Source of the DNA: Lachnospiraceae bacterium
GTDB taxonomy: Bacteria; Bacillota; Clostridia; Lachnospirales; Lachnospiraceae
Direction: 5' to 3'
Assembly: GCA_009774245.1 (NCBI GenBank)
Contig: VSNM01000009.1
Coordinates: forward strand, 1-64,000
DNA: 64,000 nt
Of the stretch, positions 25,562 through 35,700 are shown one piece after another; positions within the stretch are counted from its first letter, which is position 1; every line of letters starts with the position of its first letter. Made by a program: the position numbers and the translations under genes. Below the pieces are notes generated by a model. That model had not been told where the DNA came from. It ran no database searches and saw only the letters and a program-made list of their open reading frames with translations.

Positions 25562-27691
25562 GTGGGATTAAAGGAATCAATCGTAGTCCGTAGCGAGTAT
25601 ACAATCAAAAATGCATCAAAGAAGGGCGGTTCCAGGGGAGGCACGCCTGGAAATTTTGTCCTGCAGTATATGTCAAGGGAGGACGCAACGGAAATTGTCA
25701 CACCGGTTACTGTTGACGGCGAACCGTTTGGCGACAGATACAGGGCGCGCCGGGAAATTACTGATACGGCGGCTTCGGAATATGACCTGGACAGGAGATT
25801 TTACAAGACACAGAAGCGTGGCGGGGTGGCATTTAACGAACATGAGCTGAGTCTTTCCTACAGGGAACTTGTACTGTCATCAAAGGAGATACAGGATGCA
25901 TTTCATGAGGGAAAAACGGTCATGAAAACCATCATTTCGTTTGATGAGGAGTATTTACGAAAGTATGGGATTATTCCACATGATTTTAAATTCCACTACA
26001 GGGGTGATTTCAAAGGCAATATTGACCAGCTGAAACTCCGCTATGCGGTTTATAGTGGGATGGAAAGGGCATCGGAGGATTATGATGACCTGCATTATGT
26101 CGGCACAATTCAGGTGGATACAGGGCATATTCATTGTCATCTTGCCATGGTAGACATGGGTGTAGGAAATATAACTGAAGATGGCACCCAGCGCGGCAAA
26201 ATATCAGCGGCTACTAAAAATAAGATACGGCATGGCATTGATACAGCGCTTATTGACGCCAGAGAAGTGCATTTCATGGCATCCGGTGTCCGGCTCGATC
26301 ATGCCAACAGGAGGCTTAATTATGATCAGTTTACATACAAGAATATGAAACTTTATGGAGCGCCACAGCAGATCATGACTGTTCTTCCTGATGACAGGGA
26401 ATTATGGCATGCCGGGAGCGGCAGAAAGGAGATGGAACAGGCTGACAGGCTGTGCCATACATATGTGGAACGTATGCTGCAGCGGGAAGGTTCGGGCTTT
26501 GAAGATTCAATACTGACAATCATGCAGTATGCAGAAATGCGCCAGAGGGAAGAGAACCTGGATGACGGACAGAAAGAGGATATTGTAAAAAACGGGCGGG
26601 AAGCCGCCATAAAAGAAGGAATGAATAATGTTTACGAAATTCTCCGAGAATGTCCCATGGCAGTACAAAAAGCTACGCCTGTCCAGAATCTTGCGGCGCA
26701 GGAAACCCTGTATCCATCATTCAAAAATGACCTGCAGGATTTTGTTTACCGGCTCCGCATATACCGGGAGCGCCATAACCATCATAAAATGGAAGCGGAT
26801 CGTTTTGGGAAATATGTCAGGGATTATGAGAGGGAACGCGTGAATGGAAATGTCAGTGATGATTCATACATGCTCTATGGGTATTTTAAAGTTGAACAGG
26901 AGTACCAGGACATGCTTGCAGGGAAATACGCCCATTTTATCAGGACAGATATACCTGTAGACAGGCTGGTATTAGAGTATGTAGAACTTTCACAGCGGGT
27001 TCGCCGGATACATTCCATGACACTTCTGTACGAAGATCATTCGGTTCGTGGGATGGAGGCGGATAATGCGGAGGAATATGGAAGGCAAAAATATGATGTA
27101 TATGGCGGCAGGTATATTGTCGAAACACCAGAAATATTTAAAGAACGTATCAGGCGGAATAAAAACCAGTATTTGGAGGATTATGCAGAATTTCAGTCCA
27201 GGCTTGACAGCATGCAGCTTGTGCTGACATTGAACGATGACGGCTCCCCGCACATCAGATACCGTCCAAAGTACAGGTTTGAGGATGTAAGGGGGCTGGA
27301 TCTGCATGAATTAAAAGGTGATTTTAACAAACCACTTGAATTTTCTGATTCTATACGGGATGCGTATATATGTATGGCCAAAAGACGGATCAGGGCGTAT
27401 GATGCCGCCTGTGTTTACCTTGACGGTACGGGACAATCACAAATGAAGGAACGGTTTGATTCGGGAGATATTGAACGCATGCGCAGCACATATAAAGACA
27501 TGGAGGCCGGCCGCCAGATAGAACCGCTGCAGCATCCGGCAGGTGAAATAAGGCAGCGCAGTACTATAATGCTGGACAGGAATACGCATATGCAGGTGCA
27601 GGAGGCCGTTTATCAGAAACTGCCACAAAATATCCTGAAATGGCAGGACGAAGAGAACAACAGGAATAAGGAACCAGAGTATGAATTTTAA
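25562..27691 (+). CDS. MobP2-like conjugative relaxase
   Basis: The 709-residue protein has the histidine motif of MobP-type relaxases (DTGHIHCHLAMVDMG, about residues 186-200). An upstream segment begins MGLKESIVVRSEYTIKNASKKGG and contains Tyr residues (about 13 and 38) that could be the nucleophile. The catalytic domain occupies roughly the first 270 residues; the rest is a long helical region probably contacting the coupling protein. Relaxases nick oriT and pilot the covalently bound strand into the recipient. The GTG start has GAGGTAAAAA upstream. Its position far downstream of the candidate oriT at about 10150 is unusual but not unknown. Confidence 0.82.
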   Translation: MGLKESIVVRSEYTIKNASKKGGSRGGTPGNFVLQYMSREDATEIVTPVTVDGEPFGDRYRARREITDTAASEYDLDRRFYKTQKRGGVAFNEHELSLSYRELVLSSKEIQDAFHEGKTVMKTIISFDEEYLRKYGIIPHDFKFHYRGDFKGNIDQLKLRYAVYSGMERASEDYDDLHYVGTIQVDTGHIHCHLAMVDMGVGNITEDGTQRGKISAATKNKIRHGIDTALIDAREVHFMASGVRLDHANRRLNYDQFTYKNMKLYGAPQQIMTVLPDDRELWHAGSGRKEMEQADRLCHTYVERMLQREGSGFEDSILTIMQYAEMRQREENLDDGQKEDIVKNGREAAIKEGMNNVYEILRECPMAVQKATPVQNLAAQETLYPSFKNDLQDFVYRLRIYRERHNHHKMEADRFGKYVRDYERERVNGNVSDDSYMLYGYFKVEQEYQDMLAGKYAHFIRTDIPVDRLVLEYVELSQRVRRIHSMTLLYEDHSVRGMEADNAEEYGRQKYDVYGGRYIVETPEIFKERIRRNKNQYLEDYAEFQSRLDSMQLVLTLNDDGSPHIRYRPKYRFEDVRGLDLHELKGDFNKPLEFSDSIRDAYICMAKRRIRAYDAACVYLDGTGQSQMKERFDSGDIERMRSTYKDMEAGRQIEPLQHPAGEIRQRSTIMLDRNTHMQVQEAVYQKLPQNILKWQDEENNRNKEPEYEF

Positions 27692-27703
27692 GGAGGTAAC
27701 AAT

Positions 27704-28489
27704 ATGAGGGTTACATGGCTTTGCAGCCGCAGGGTAGAAGGGGAAATAGAAGGATATTATACGGAAAAACAAATTGAATCGGAGAAAGACAGGGTAAAAA
27801 AAGAATTGCTGGCCATGATGCACCGGCAGACAAAATGGGATGTTGAATATTTAAAAAAGGGCGATATGTTTAATTTTGGCGATATGTTTTATTATGGGGA
27901 TTCCGATAGCAGGCAGGATAAATGTATCAAAGAGCTTTTCCGGTGTAAAGATGAAGAGGAATTTTCTGACAGTCTGGAAGAGAAAGTCCATATAAAGGAT
28001 GATTACAATGGGAAATCCTTTGATAAGGATATGGAAGAAGATTTGTACAAATACATATTCAGATGCTATAAAACAATGTATATGCCTGTCACGGTAAATG
28101 TTCCTGACGACAGTACAGAAGAGGATATAAAGAAAGCATTATATGACAAAATGTCGCAGAATTATGACGACATGAATGATCCTTATCATATGAGCGGCGA
28201 AATGTTACCGCCCCCGCCCTGTGCAGCGTGGAAGGAGGAGCTGACGCTTGCAGACCGCATTGAGCAGGGACTTGAGGATATTTCCAGGCTTTATATGTAC
28301 CAGTTTGAATGGCTCAAGTATCATGGAAAGATGATATACGGCAGTTATTATGATGAAGAATATGAAATTGACTGGGAAAGCATGCGGCGTGTTTCACTGC
28401 AGGAACCCGAAGATCAGGAGAGGGATATGGAAGAAATCGATGATTACTGGTATGAGCGGAGTGATCTTGACGGGCCGGAAGATGAGTGA
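27704..28489 (+). CDS. Acidic protein of unknown function
   Basis: The 261-residue product begins MRVTWLCSRRVEGEIEGYY and is strikingly acidic. It is rich in Asp, Glu, Tyr and Met, especially in the C-terminal half (repeated DEE and YDD clusters). No membrane helix is seen. Acidic proteins of this sort can mimic DNA or act as chaperones for basic partners, but no anti-restriction motif was recognised. It has a strong AAGGAGG site and lies between the relaxase and ClpB-like ATPase genes. Confidence 0.5.
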   Translation: MRVTWLCSRRVEGEIEGYYTEKQIESEKDRVKKELLAMMHRQTKWDVEYLKKGDMFNFGDMFYYGDSDSRQDKCIKELFRCKDEEEFSDSLEEKVHIKDDYNGKSFDKDMEEDLYKYIFRCYKTMYMPVTVNVPDDSTEEDIKKALYDKMSQNYDDMNDPYHMSGEMLPPPPCAAWKEELTLADRIEQGLEDISRLYMYQFEWLKYHGKMIYGSYYDEEYEIDWESMRRVSLQEPEDQERDMEEIDDYWYERSDLDGPEDE

Positions 28490-28528
28490 CAGTTATACTT
28501 GTTTTAGCGAAGAGAGGAATCAGTACAG

Positions 28529-30400
28529 ATGGAAACAAACACCTATCAAACCGTCCAAAGCGGGCATACAGACTGGCTTTCAGAAGATTTAAAGAAAAAG
28601 TGCCCGTATCTTATGAAATATACAAATCCAGTCAGGCATTCGCCAAGAAAGATAATAGGACGCGACCAGGAAATGCTGAGGCTCGCGGCGATACTGTCTG
28701 CACCGGAGCTGTGCAATGCGTGTCTGATCGGGGAGGCAGGCTCAGGCAAGACAATGCTTGTGCAGGGGGTTATGGCAAAAGATACGGGCAGGAGCTATCT
28801 TGAAATAAACCTTGCCAAAATGATAGCGGATTTTAACCCGGTTACGCTGGGAAACAGCCTGACACAGCTTTTTGGCGAGGTAGATATATTTAAGCGGATT
28901 ACGGACAGGGAACTGGTTCTTTTCATAGATGAATTCCACCAGATCGTACAGCTTTCTGCGCCGGCAGTTGAGGCGATGAAGCCACTGCTTGCAGATTCGG
29001 GAACCAGAGGCGTGAAGGTGATCGCAGCAACCACATTTGACGAATTCCGGCAGTATATTTTACCGAACCAGCCGCTTGTGGAGCGTTTCCAGAGACTAAA
29101 CCTTGGTCAGCCGGGGAAGGAAATGGTAGTTGCAATCCTGAAAGGAATGGCAAAACAGTACGGGGTTGCCAGCCATCAATATAATAATTCGCTGTATGAG
29201 ATGATCTATGAGTATACAAACAGGTACATACCGTCAAGCAGCCAGCCGAGAAAATCAATCCGCGTCCTTGACGCAATGGTCGGCTGGCATAATGCCGCAA
29301 AACGCAGGCTTGATGTACGGCTGCTTGCGGATGTCATACAGCAGTCCGAGGGGATAAACATAGCATTCAAGGCTGATGCGGCAGGGATAAAAAAATATCT
29401 TGATGACCATGTTTATGCACAGTCTTATGCCACATTATCCATTTCAAACCGCCTGCATATAGCGGTTGCAGACCTCAATGACAAATCGAAGCCGATGAGC
29501 ACGTTTCTTTTCACTGGTTCGACGGGGGTGGGGAAAACCGAAATGGCAAAGCAGCTTGCGAAAATCCTGTTCCGTGACAGTTCAGACCAGGATGACCAGA
29601 ATCAGTCAAGCAACCGGCATTTTATCAGGTTTGATATGTCCGAATATGCAAGGCCGGAATCCGTTGAACATTTTAGGAAAGAGATTTCGGCAAGAATATG
29701 GGAGCGTCCGTTTTCCGTCGTGCTGCTGGATGAGATTGAGAAAGCTTCCGCCGAGGTTACGAGGGAGTTACTCCAGGTGATTGATGACGGGCGTCTTTCC
29801 GATGAAAACGGGCGTCAGGTGGTCTTTACCAACTGCTATATCATCATTACCACGAATGCAGGTTCTGAAATATATAAAAATCTTGAAGCATTCACAAACA
29901 ACCTTTCCGATGTCAGGGCTGGAGCCCCGGATAAAGAAAAAGCAGAAAGTGAAGGGCTTGTTCAATACATCAAACTCATTAAGGAATCCATCATAACAAC
30001 AACTGCAGATAATAAATTTCCCCCGGAACTTCTGGGGCGTATCGACTGCATTGTCCCGTTCCAGCCTCTTTCCGAGGATACCAAGATGCGGATTATAGGG
30101 AATAAGATGGATCACCTCATATATGATGTGTCAAAGAAACATAACAAGAAGCTTAAAATGTCGAATAAGATACCGGAATTTATCGTAAAAGATAATCTGG
30201 ACAGGGACCCGGATCAGGGCGGGGCACGTTCTGCCATTGCGAAATTTGAGGAACAGGTGGTTGCCAGGGTTGCCAGGTGTATCAATGAAAACCCGGACGC
30301 AGTTGAGATTTATGTCGGAATTTCCGGCGGGATGGCTTTTGAGAATAAGACACAGCTCAAATCCGAGGCGTGTGTTCATGTAAATGCCATATATAATTAG
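28529..30400 (+). CDS. ClpB/ClpV-like double AAA+ ATPase
   Basis: The 623-residue protein has two AAA+ modules. Module 1 has Walker A GEAGSGKT (68-75) and Walker B LVLFIDE (129-135). Module 2 has Walker A GSTGVGKT (330-337), the Clp-type block VVLLDEIEKA (about 384-393) and a sensor-1 region IIITTNAGS. The ClpB N-terminal substrate domain and the long middle coiled coil are both absent, so it is shorter than the usual 750-860 residues. It likely forms a hexameric remodelling motor. Within a transfer operon whose VirB4 lacks a P-loop, it may supply ATP-driven force or disassemble complexes, as ClpV does in type VI systems; that is inference. Confidence 0.85.
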   Translation: METNTYQTVQSGHTDWLSEDLKKKCPYLMKYTNPVRHSPRKIIGRDQEMLRLAAILSAPELCNACLIGEAGSGKTMLVQGVMAKDTGRSYLEINLAKMIADFNPVTLGNSLTQLFGEVDIFKRITDRELVLFIDEFHQIVQLSAPAVEAMKPLLADSGTRGVKVIAATTFDEFRQYILPNQPLVERFQRLNLGQPGKEMVVAILKGMAKQYGVASHQYNNSLYEMIYEYTNRYIPSSSQPRKSIRVLDAMVGWHNAAKRRLDVRLLADVIQQSEGINIAFKADAAGIKKYLDDHVYAQSYATLSISNRLHIAVADLNDKSKPMSTFLFTGSTGVGKTEMAKQLAKILFRDSSDQDDQNQSSNRHFIRFDMSEYARPESVEHFRKEISARIWERPFSVVLLDEIEKASAEVTRELLQVIDDGRLSDENGRQVVFTNCYIIITTNAGSEIYKNLEAFTNNLSDVRAGAPDKEKAESEGLVQYIKLIKESIITTTADNKFPPELLGRIDCIVPFQPLSEDTKMRIIGNKMDHLIYDVSKKHNKKLKMSNKIPEFIVKDNLDRDPDQGGARSAIAKFEEQVVARVARCINENPDAVEIYVGISGGMAFENKTQLKSEACVHVNAIYN

Positions 30401-30420
30401 GAAAGGCGGTACATACGAAA

Positions 30421-32628
30421 ATGGCGTTATTTAAGATAAAAAAACGTGGTAAGGATAACCAGCAGAAGGTACAGGACGGACAGTTTAAGGCAGCAAGGCG
30501 GCCAACAGAATCCCTTGGAAGTGTATTAAGTGAATCCGTACCAGGGGCGGTTCTTGACATTATTATGTCAAATCCTGTCTTTGAGCTTCCGGCAGACGGG
30601 GATGGGAACAAACAGTATGTGGTGGCTACCCTCGATGTAAACACAATCGGCGGGCTGAATAAGAGGACTGCACGATCCAATCCTGACAAGGGGCAGCTGA
30701 TTGAATGTATTAACTGTGGGAATATCGAGGCGTATGTAAGTGCGCAGGGCATTGCTGAGGACAAGTTTGTGATTATTCCCACAGACAGGACAATGGAATC
30801 CCTTTCTGAGTTTCGTTTTCTGTCTGATAAGGAGCAGTTTGGCCAGTTTATACCAACAGTCTGTGTTATTGACCAGAATGGCAGTATGATATTTCAGGAG
30901 CTGCCGCAAAGTGTTCCTTATGAGTGGTTTCATGATATAAGCAGGGGGGATGTACGGGTATCAGATGCTGTCGGTGTGGCTGGTTCTGAAGAACAGCCTG
31001 TGGCGGATGATGTTCCGCCCGGGGATATTTTGTTCGGGGATGAAGATTCTGACAGGGCTGATGCGCAGAATCCAGAGACAGCCCATAAAGAATATGAAGA
31101 AATAAGTTTTGAGGAGACTGTCGAGTGTGCACAGGAAACAGGCGGGGAAGATTTTTGGAAAAATATGAATATTGACCTAAATGATTCTGATGACGGGAAT
31201 GATTTTCAATGCCCTGTCTGTAATAATTATGTCGATTCCACGGATGAAACCTGTCCATTTTGCGGTACTTCTTTTATAGAGGATATTCCGGAAGAATCCG
31301 AAGATACGGCCAGTCAGGAGAAAGATTTACCTGTACGGGAAATCACGGACATGGATATCAACAGGGCTGTGGAACGACTTTTTCATGCAGGGGATCTTGA
31401 CCTTGAAATATCTGCGGAACCGTTTGATGTACGCATCATTGGGGAAAATGGTTACGTCCCAATGATTGAAGAGCGGGAAGACGGGTGGCTTGACTCCTAT
31501 GCAACACAGATGATTAAAAATGCCAATGAAGAACTGCGCAAACTGCATCATGATAACCTGCTCAAATGCCGTCAACGTTATCTTTCCCTTATGACAAATA
31601 ATGCGGAGGATATCGCAGACAGGGTAGATTACCATAATGCATCCACCAGTTTTTACAAGATGCATAAGCTTTTTGAGTCGCAGAAAGAAGAAAAAAAGGA
31701 TGCACTGGAAGAACAGATCGCGCAGAAACGAGCCATGATGGAACAGGCATGGAATGAAGAACTGGAAAGGATCAAGGCATCTGCGGCAATGGCAGCGGAA
31801 CGTTCCTACATTGACAACCATGCAAAGGCGCATGAAGCCGCTTCCCGGGAAGTTGAGATCATGCTGCTTGACGAGGTTGAAAGGGAGCACCGGGACAACC
31901 TTGTGAACCTGAACCAGCTCAGGAAAAATGAAGCCCGCAAGATGCTGGACATTGCAGTGACGGAAACCCTTGAAGTAGTCGGGCGGTCATATGCGGAAAT
32001 GGTCGAGGGTGAGAATGCAAGGAGAACGGAAATTCTCTCACAGATCAGTGCCTATGTTGATGCACATTTAAAAGATGCGGTCGCCCGGGATGCAGTCATT
32101 GCAGAGGCGCAACGCCAGAAAGAAGAGGCAGACAGGGTTACAGAGGAATTTAAGCGTAAGATGGAATCCATTTCAAATGACCATAAGTCTGCATGCGACA
32201 AGCTTCATGACGAGCTGGATACTGCGCGCCTGCACGAGGAAAACCTCATACGTGAGTATGATTTAAAGTTTGGTGCGGAATCTGACAGATACAATGAACT
32301 TGAAGGCAGGTATAAAGAGCTTATGGATAAATATGTAAGCATTGACAGGGAAAAGTCAAAGGAATATGAGACACGCATTATCACCCTTGAAAATGACAAA
32401 AGGGCGGTGGAGGAGCATCTGGCGCATGTTGATATCGTCCACAACAAATTTAACAGGGTTTCGGTTGCCGTATGGATATCAGTTGCAGTGGCAATGTTTG
32501 CGATCGGCATTCTTTCCGGGAATTTAATCGGGGCGGACAGATCCCTGAAAAACAGGCAGTATTCAATTTCCCTGACCGGGGCATCCAGTGATGTGGCAGA
32601 TGAACCAGAAAAATCTTATGAGAAATAA
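30421..32628 (+). CDS. Zinc-ribbon, coiled-coil, C-terminally anchored membrane protein
   Basis: This 735-residue protein has an N-terminal folded region (about 1-175) with its own Cys pair (ECINCGN). A zinc ribbon follows, CPVCNNYVD...CPFCG (about 264-282). A long Glu/Lys/Ala-rich coiled coil spans about 365-680, and a single membrane helix lies near the C-terminus (about 683-703: VAVWISVAVAMFAIGIL). The bulk should be cytoplasmic and anchored at the membrane. It is not a known VirB/D component; position between the AAA+ ATPase and virD4 genes suggests a docking or tethering role. AAAGGCGG precedes the start. Confidence 0.55.
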   Translation: MALFKIKKRGKDNQQKVQDGQFKAARRPTESLGSVLSESVPGAVLDIIMSNPVFELPADGDGNKQYVVATLDVNTIGGLNKRTARSNPDKGQLIECINCGNIEAYVSAQGIAEDKFVIIPTDRTMESLSEFRFLSDKEQFGQFIPTVCVIDQNGSMIFQELPQSVPYEWFHDISRGDVRVSDAVGVAGSEEQPVADDVPPGDILFGDEDSDRADAQNPETAHKEYEEISFEETVECAQETGGEDFWKNMNIDLNDSDDGNDFQCPVCNNYVDSTDETCPFCGTSFIEDIPEESEDTASQEKDLPVREITDMDINRAVERLFHAGDLDLEISAEPFDVRIIGENGYVPMIEEREDGWLDSYATQMIKNANEELRKLHHDNLLKCRQRYLSLMTNNAEDIADRVDYHNASTSFYKMHKLFESQKEEKKDALEEQIAQKRAMMEQAWNEELERIKASAAMAAERSYIDNHAKAHEAASREVEIMLLDEVEREHRDNLVNLNQLRKNEARKMLDIAVTETLEVVGRSYAEMVEGENARRTEILSQISAYVDAHLKDAVARDAVIAEAQRQKEEADRVTEEFKRKMESISNDHKSACDKLHDELDTARLHEENLIREYDLKFGAESDRYNELEGRYKELMDKYVSIDREKSKEYETRIITLENDKRAVEEHLAHVDIVHNKFNRVSVAVWISVAVAMFAIGILSGNLIGADRSLKNRQYSISLTGASSDVADEPEKSYEK

Positions 32629-32686
32629 AATTGTTTTATGGTGGGTACAGTGCAATAAAGGTGTCCTGTACCTGTTTTTATGCATA

Positions 32687-32761
32687 GGGGCACGTAAGGA
32701 AATTATCAGCTTTGCTGCACGTGCCCCGCGCGGTGAGTAGTGAAAAGCTTTTCCATTACTC
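32687..32761 (+). promoter_or_regulatory. Tandem hairpins in the leader upstream of virD4
   Basis: The first hairpin has a perfect 9-bp stem: GGGGCACGT at 32687-32695 and ACGTGCCCC at 32719-32727. The second pairs GAGTA (32735-32739) with TACTC (32757-32761), extending imperfectly through GTGAAAAG and TTTTCCAT. They fill most of the 165-bp gap before virD4 in an otherwise tightly packed operon. There is no T-run after either, so they look like RNA-processing, attenuation or binding sites rather than terminators. Confidence 0.4.
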
Positions 32762-32793
32762 GGCTTACACACGGGAAAGGAAGGATTTGTCAG

Positions 32794-35700
32794 ATGTCAG
32801 GAAAAAAGAAAAACTGGAAATTTTTGAAAAATCAAAAATATGGGGAGACTGTCAAAGGGCGGGATGTATATAATGACCAGCAGTTAAGGCGTGGCGTGCT
32901 CAGGGAGCGCAAGACCATGTTTTCACGGAATGTCATTTCATTATGTCTTTCGGCGCTGGCGGCCTTCTGCACATTCCTTTTGTGGAGTGCGGGTATATCA
33001 ATTTTTGGAAAGCATACATCTTCCGTATTTATTTCTTATGGGTTATTTCATGCATACTCGTCGATGCAGGTGTATGTGTCTCTAGGTATTGGATTTCTGG
33101 TTTTTGCAGCCCTGCAGCCATTTATGCGCAAAAATCTTGAAGCACAGAACATGCTTTGCACGACGGATGATATTAACCAGTATACGGATGACCAGCATGT
33201 TGCCCTACCGGAAGAACTGCAGGTAAAATTTAATTATTTTCCTGATGTGGGGGCACATTCATCTGTCCAGGTATCGTCGCTTATTTCACATATGGCGCTC
33301 AGTAATAAGGGAATCAGGAAAGTAAGGATGGTGAAGCGTTATGATAAGGACGTGCATGACAGCAACGGGGAAATTGCCGCATATAAAGGTGAAATTATTT
33401 ATGATGACGAAAATAACCCAAAATACAAGAAAGTGCCCATGTTTGACACGAAATTTGCCGATGCCCTGTTTGAAGCGTCCGGTGCGCCCAGGGAGGTACG
33501 GAAAACTTATAATGTCAGAAAAATAAGTTACAATCCCGGCAATAAAAACAAGGATAAGCTGTGCGGCGAGAAAGCCATAAAAGTCCGGAGGGCTTTCACC
33601 AGGAGAAAACGCAGGACGGGCAGGGCATTGTATAATACTGTTTCTGACCTGATCAACAAGGACTGGTACATCCCGGAATATGAACCGCAGCGTCCGGCAG
33701 GCGTCTACCTTGTCGATTCGGCCCCGGTCAATACAATGATACTGGCAATCACCAGGGCAGGCAAGGGGCAGACAATTATTGAGCCTACAATTGACATGTG
33801 GATGCGCGAGAAGCGGCTGAATAATATTTTGCTAAATGATCCCAAAGGAGAGCTTCTTGTTAAAAACTATGTGCGTGGTACAGTGAGGGGTTATCAGATC
33901 GTGCAGTTTAACCTGATCAATGCAATGAAGACGGATATATACAATCCGCTTGGAATGGCTGCACAGGCAGCACGGGAGGGAGATTTTACCAAGTGTGCCG
34001 CATATGTGGAAAGCGTTGCCGAGGTTTTCTTCCCTCTTGACGGCGCTGAAGATCCTGTATGGCCAAATGCCGCAAATAACGCGTTTAAGAGGGCTGCGTA
34101 TGGCCTGATTGATTATTACCTTGAAGAAGAAAGAACTTATCGGAATGAATGCAGCAGCCGGATTGCTGCCGGCGAAGTCATAGATCCGCAGATAATAGAT
34201 ACCCATGTTGATACAATGTGGGGCAAAGTCACGCTCTATAACTGTTACCAGATGTTTGTACAGCTTGTCGGAAAGAAGATGCCCAATCCTGCGCAGGTAT
34301 TCGCAAACAATTTAAAATCAGGGCAGTATGACTATCTTGATGATGAGGAGATTAACAGCCTTGCAAAAGAGGCGAACCAAAAATCTGTCCTCTGGAACGG
34401 TTCTCCGGAGCTTGACTGTCTCTCGCTGTATTTTAACGCAACGGATTATCTGCCAAAGAATACCATGAGGACGCTTGTCGGCAATATCAATAATTCGCTT
34501 AAATCGATGGCGGGAGCCGATAAGATGATGGCATCTGTATATGGAATTGCCATTACGGCAATGTCGTTTTTTACCGATCCGACAATTTCAACACTGACAT
34601 CAGGAACGCCTTCACAGACAGTTGACCTTGCTGGGTTGTCCTTTCCGCGACGTATGGGGGTGCGGTTTCATCCTGATTTTGTAAAAAAGAGACATTATAT
34701 TGGGCTTCGATGTACATGGGATGCTTTTGAGGACATTGGATTCACAAAAAACTTAGGAAAACTCTTTCAACATTCGGATATTGTATCGCGTGAAGGATGG
34801 GCTCGTTATTTTTTTGATGGTAAATTTGAGACGGATACGGCATATATCAGGCTGCGGCTGACAAACGCCAGTACGGATGCCCTCGTACACGAATATTATT
34901 TTGAGTTTCATAAGGGATACCAGATATCGCTTGACGGGCGTACTTACGTGAAAGATCCCGTACTCGGGACAAAGATTGCAAAAAACGGGGTATTATATGA
35001 GCTGGTAAAGGATGATAAAACAGGCGGGTTTAAACCGGGGGCGACTGTTTTTAAGCGTAAACGGCTTCATACGGATTATAATGGTGGCATTGAAAATGTG
35101 CAGTATAAGGTGTCGGATGAATCCGTTCCCGCGATTACGCAGTCCTATGTGCGTTATTGTGAAAAACCAAAAATGATTTTTCTTGTGACGCCCCCACACC
35201 TGATGAAATATGCAAAATTGATCCTCATATTGATCAAACAGCTTGTTGACCTTAATTTTGACCAGTCCTATATGACAAAGCCGGACCAGAAGCCGCTCTA
35301 TAAAACGAGGTATATGCTTGATGAGCTCGGAAACCTCAAATCAGAGGGGCACGGCATATCAGGGTTTGAGACAATGCTTTCAATCGGGCTTGGACAGGAT
35401 CAGCAGTTTACGCTTGTTCTCCAGACATTACAGCAGTTAAGGGAAGTTTATGGCGAATCCGTAGATAAGATCGTGCAGGGAAACACTTCCAATATCATAT
35501 TTTTGAAATCTACGGATGATGAAATGCTAAGAACGCTGTCCAATATGTCCGGAACGACGCACAGGTCATATATTGACCAGAAAACCGTAACCAGGGATAT
35601 GGAAAAATTACTGCTTGCAAATGAAGGAAAGGCATCTTATATGATGCAGACAAAGGAAGTGCCCGTAATCAGCTATAATGACATGATGTATATTGAGAAG

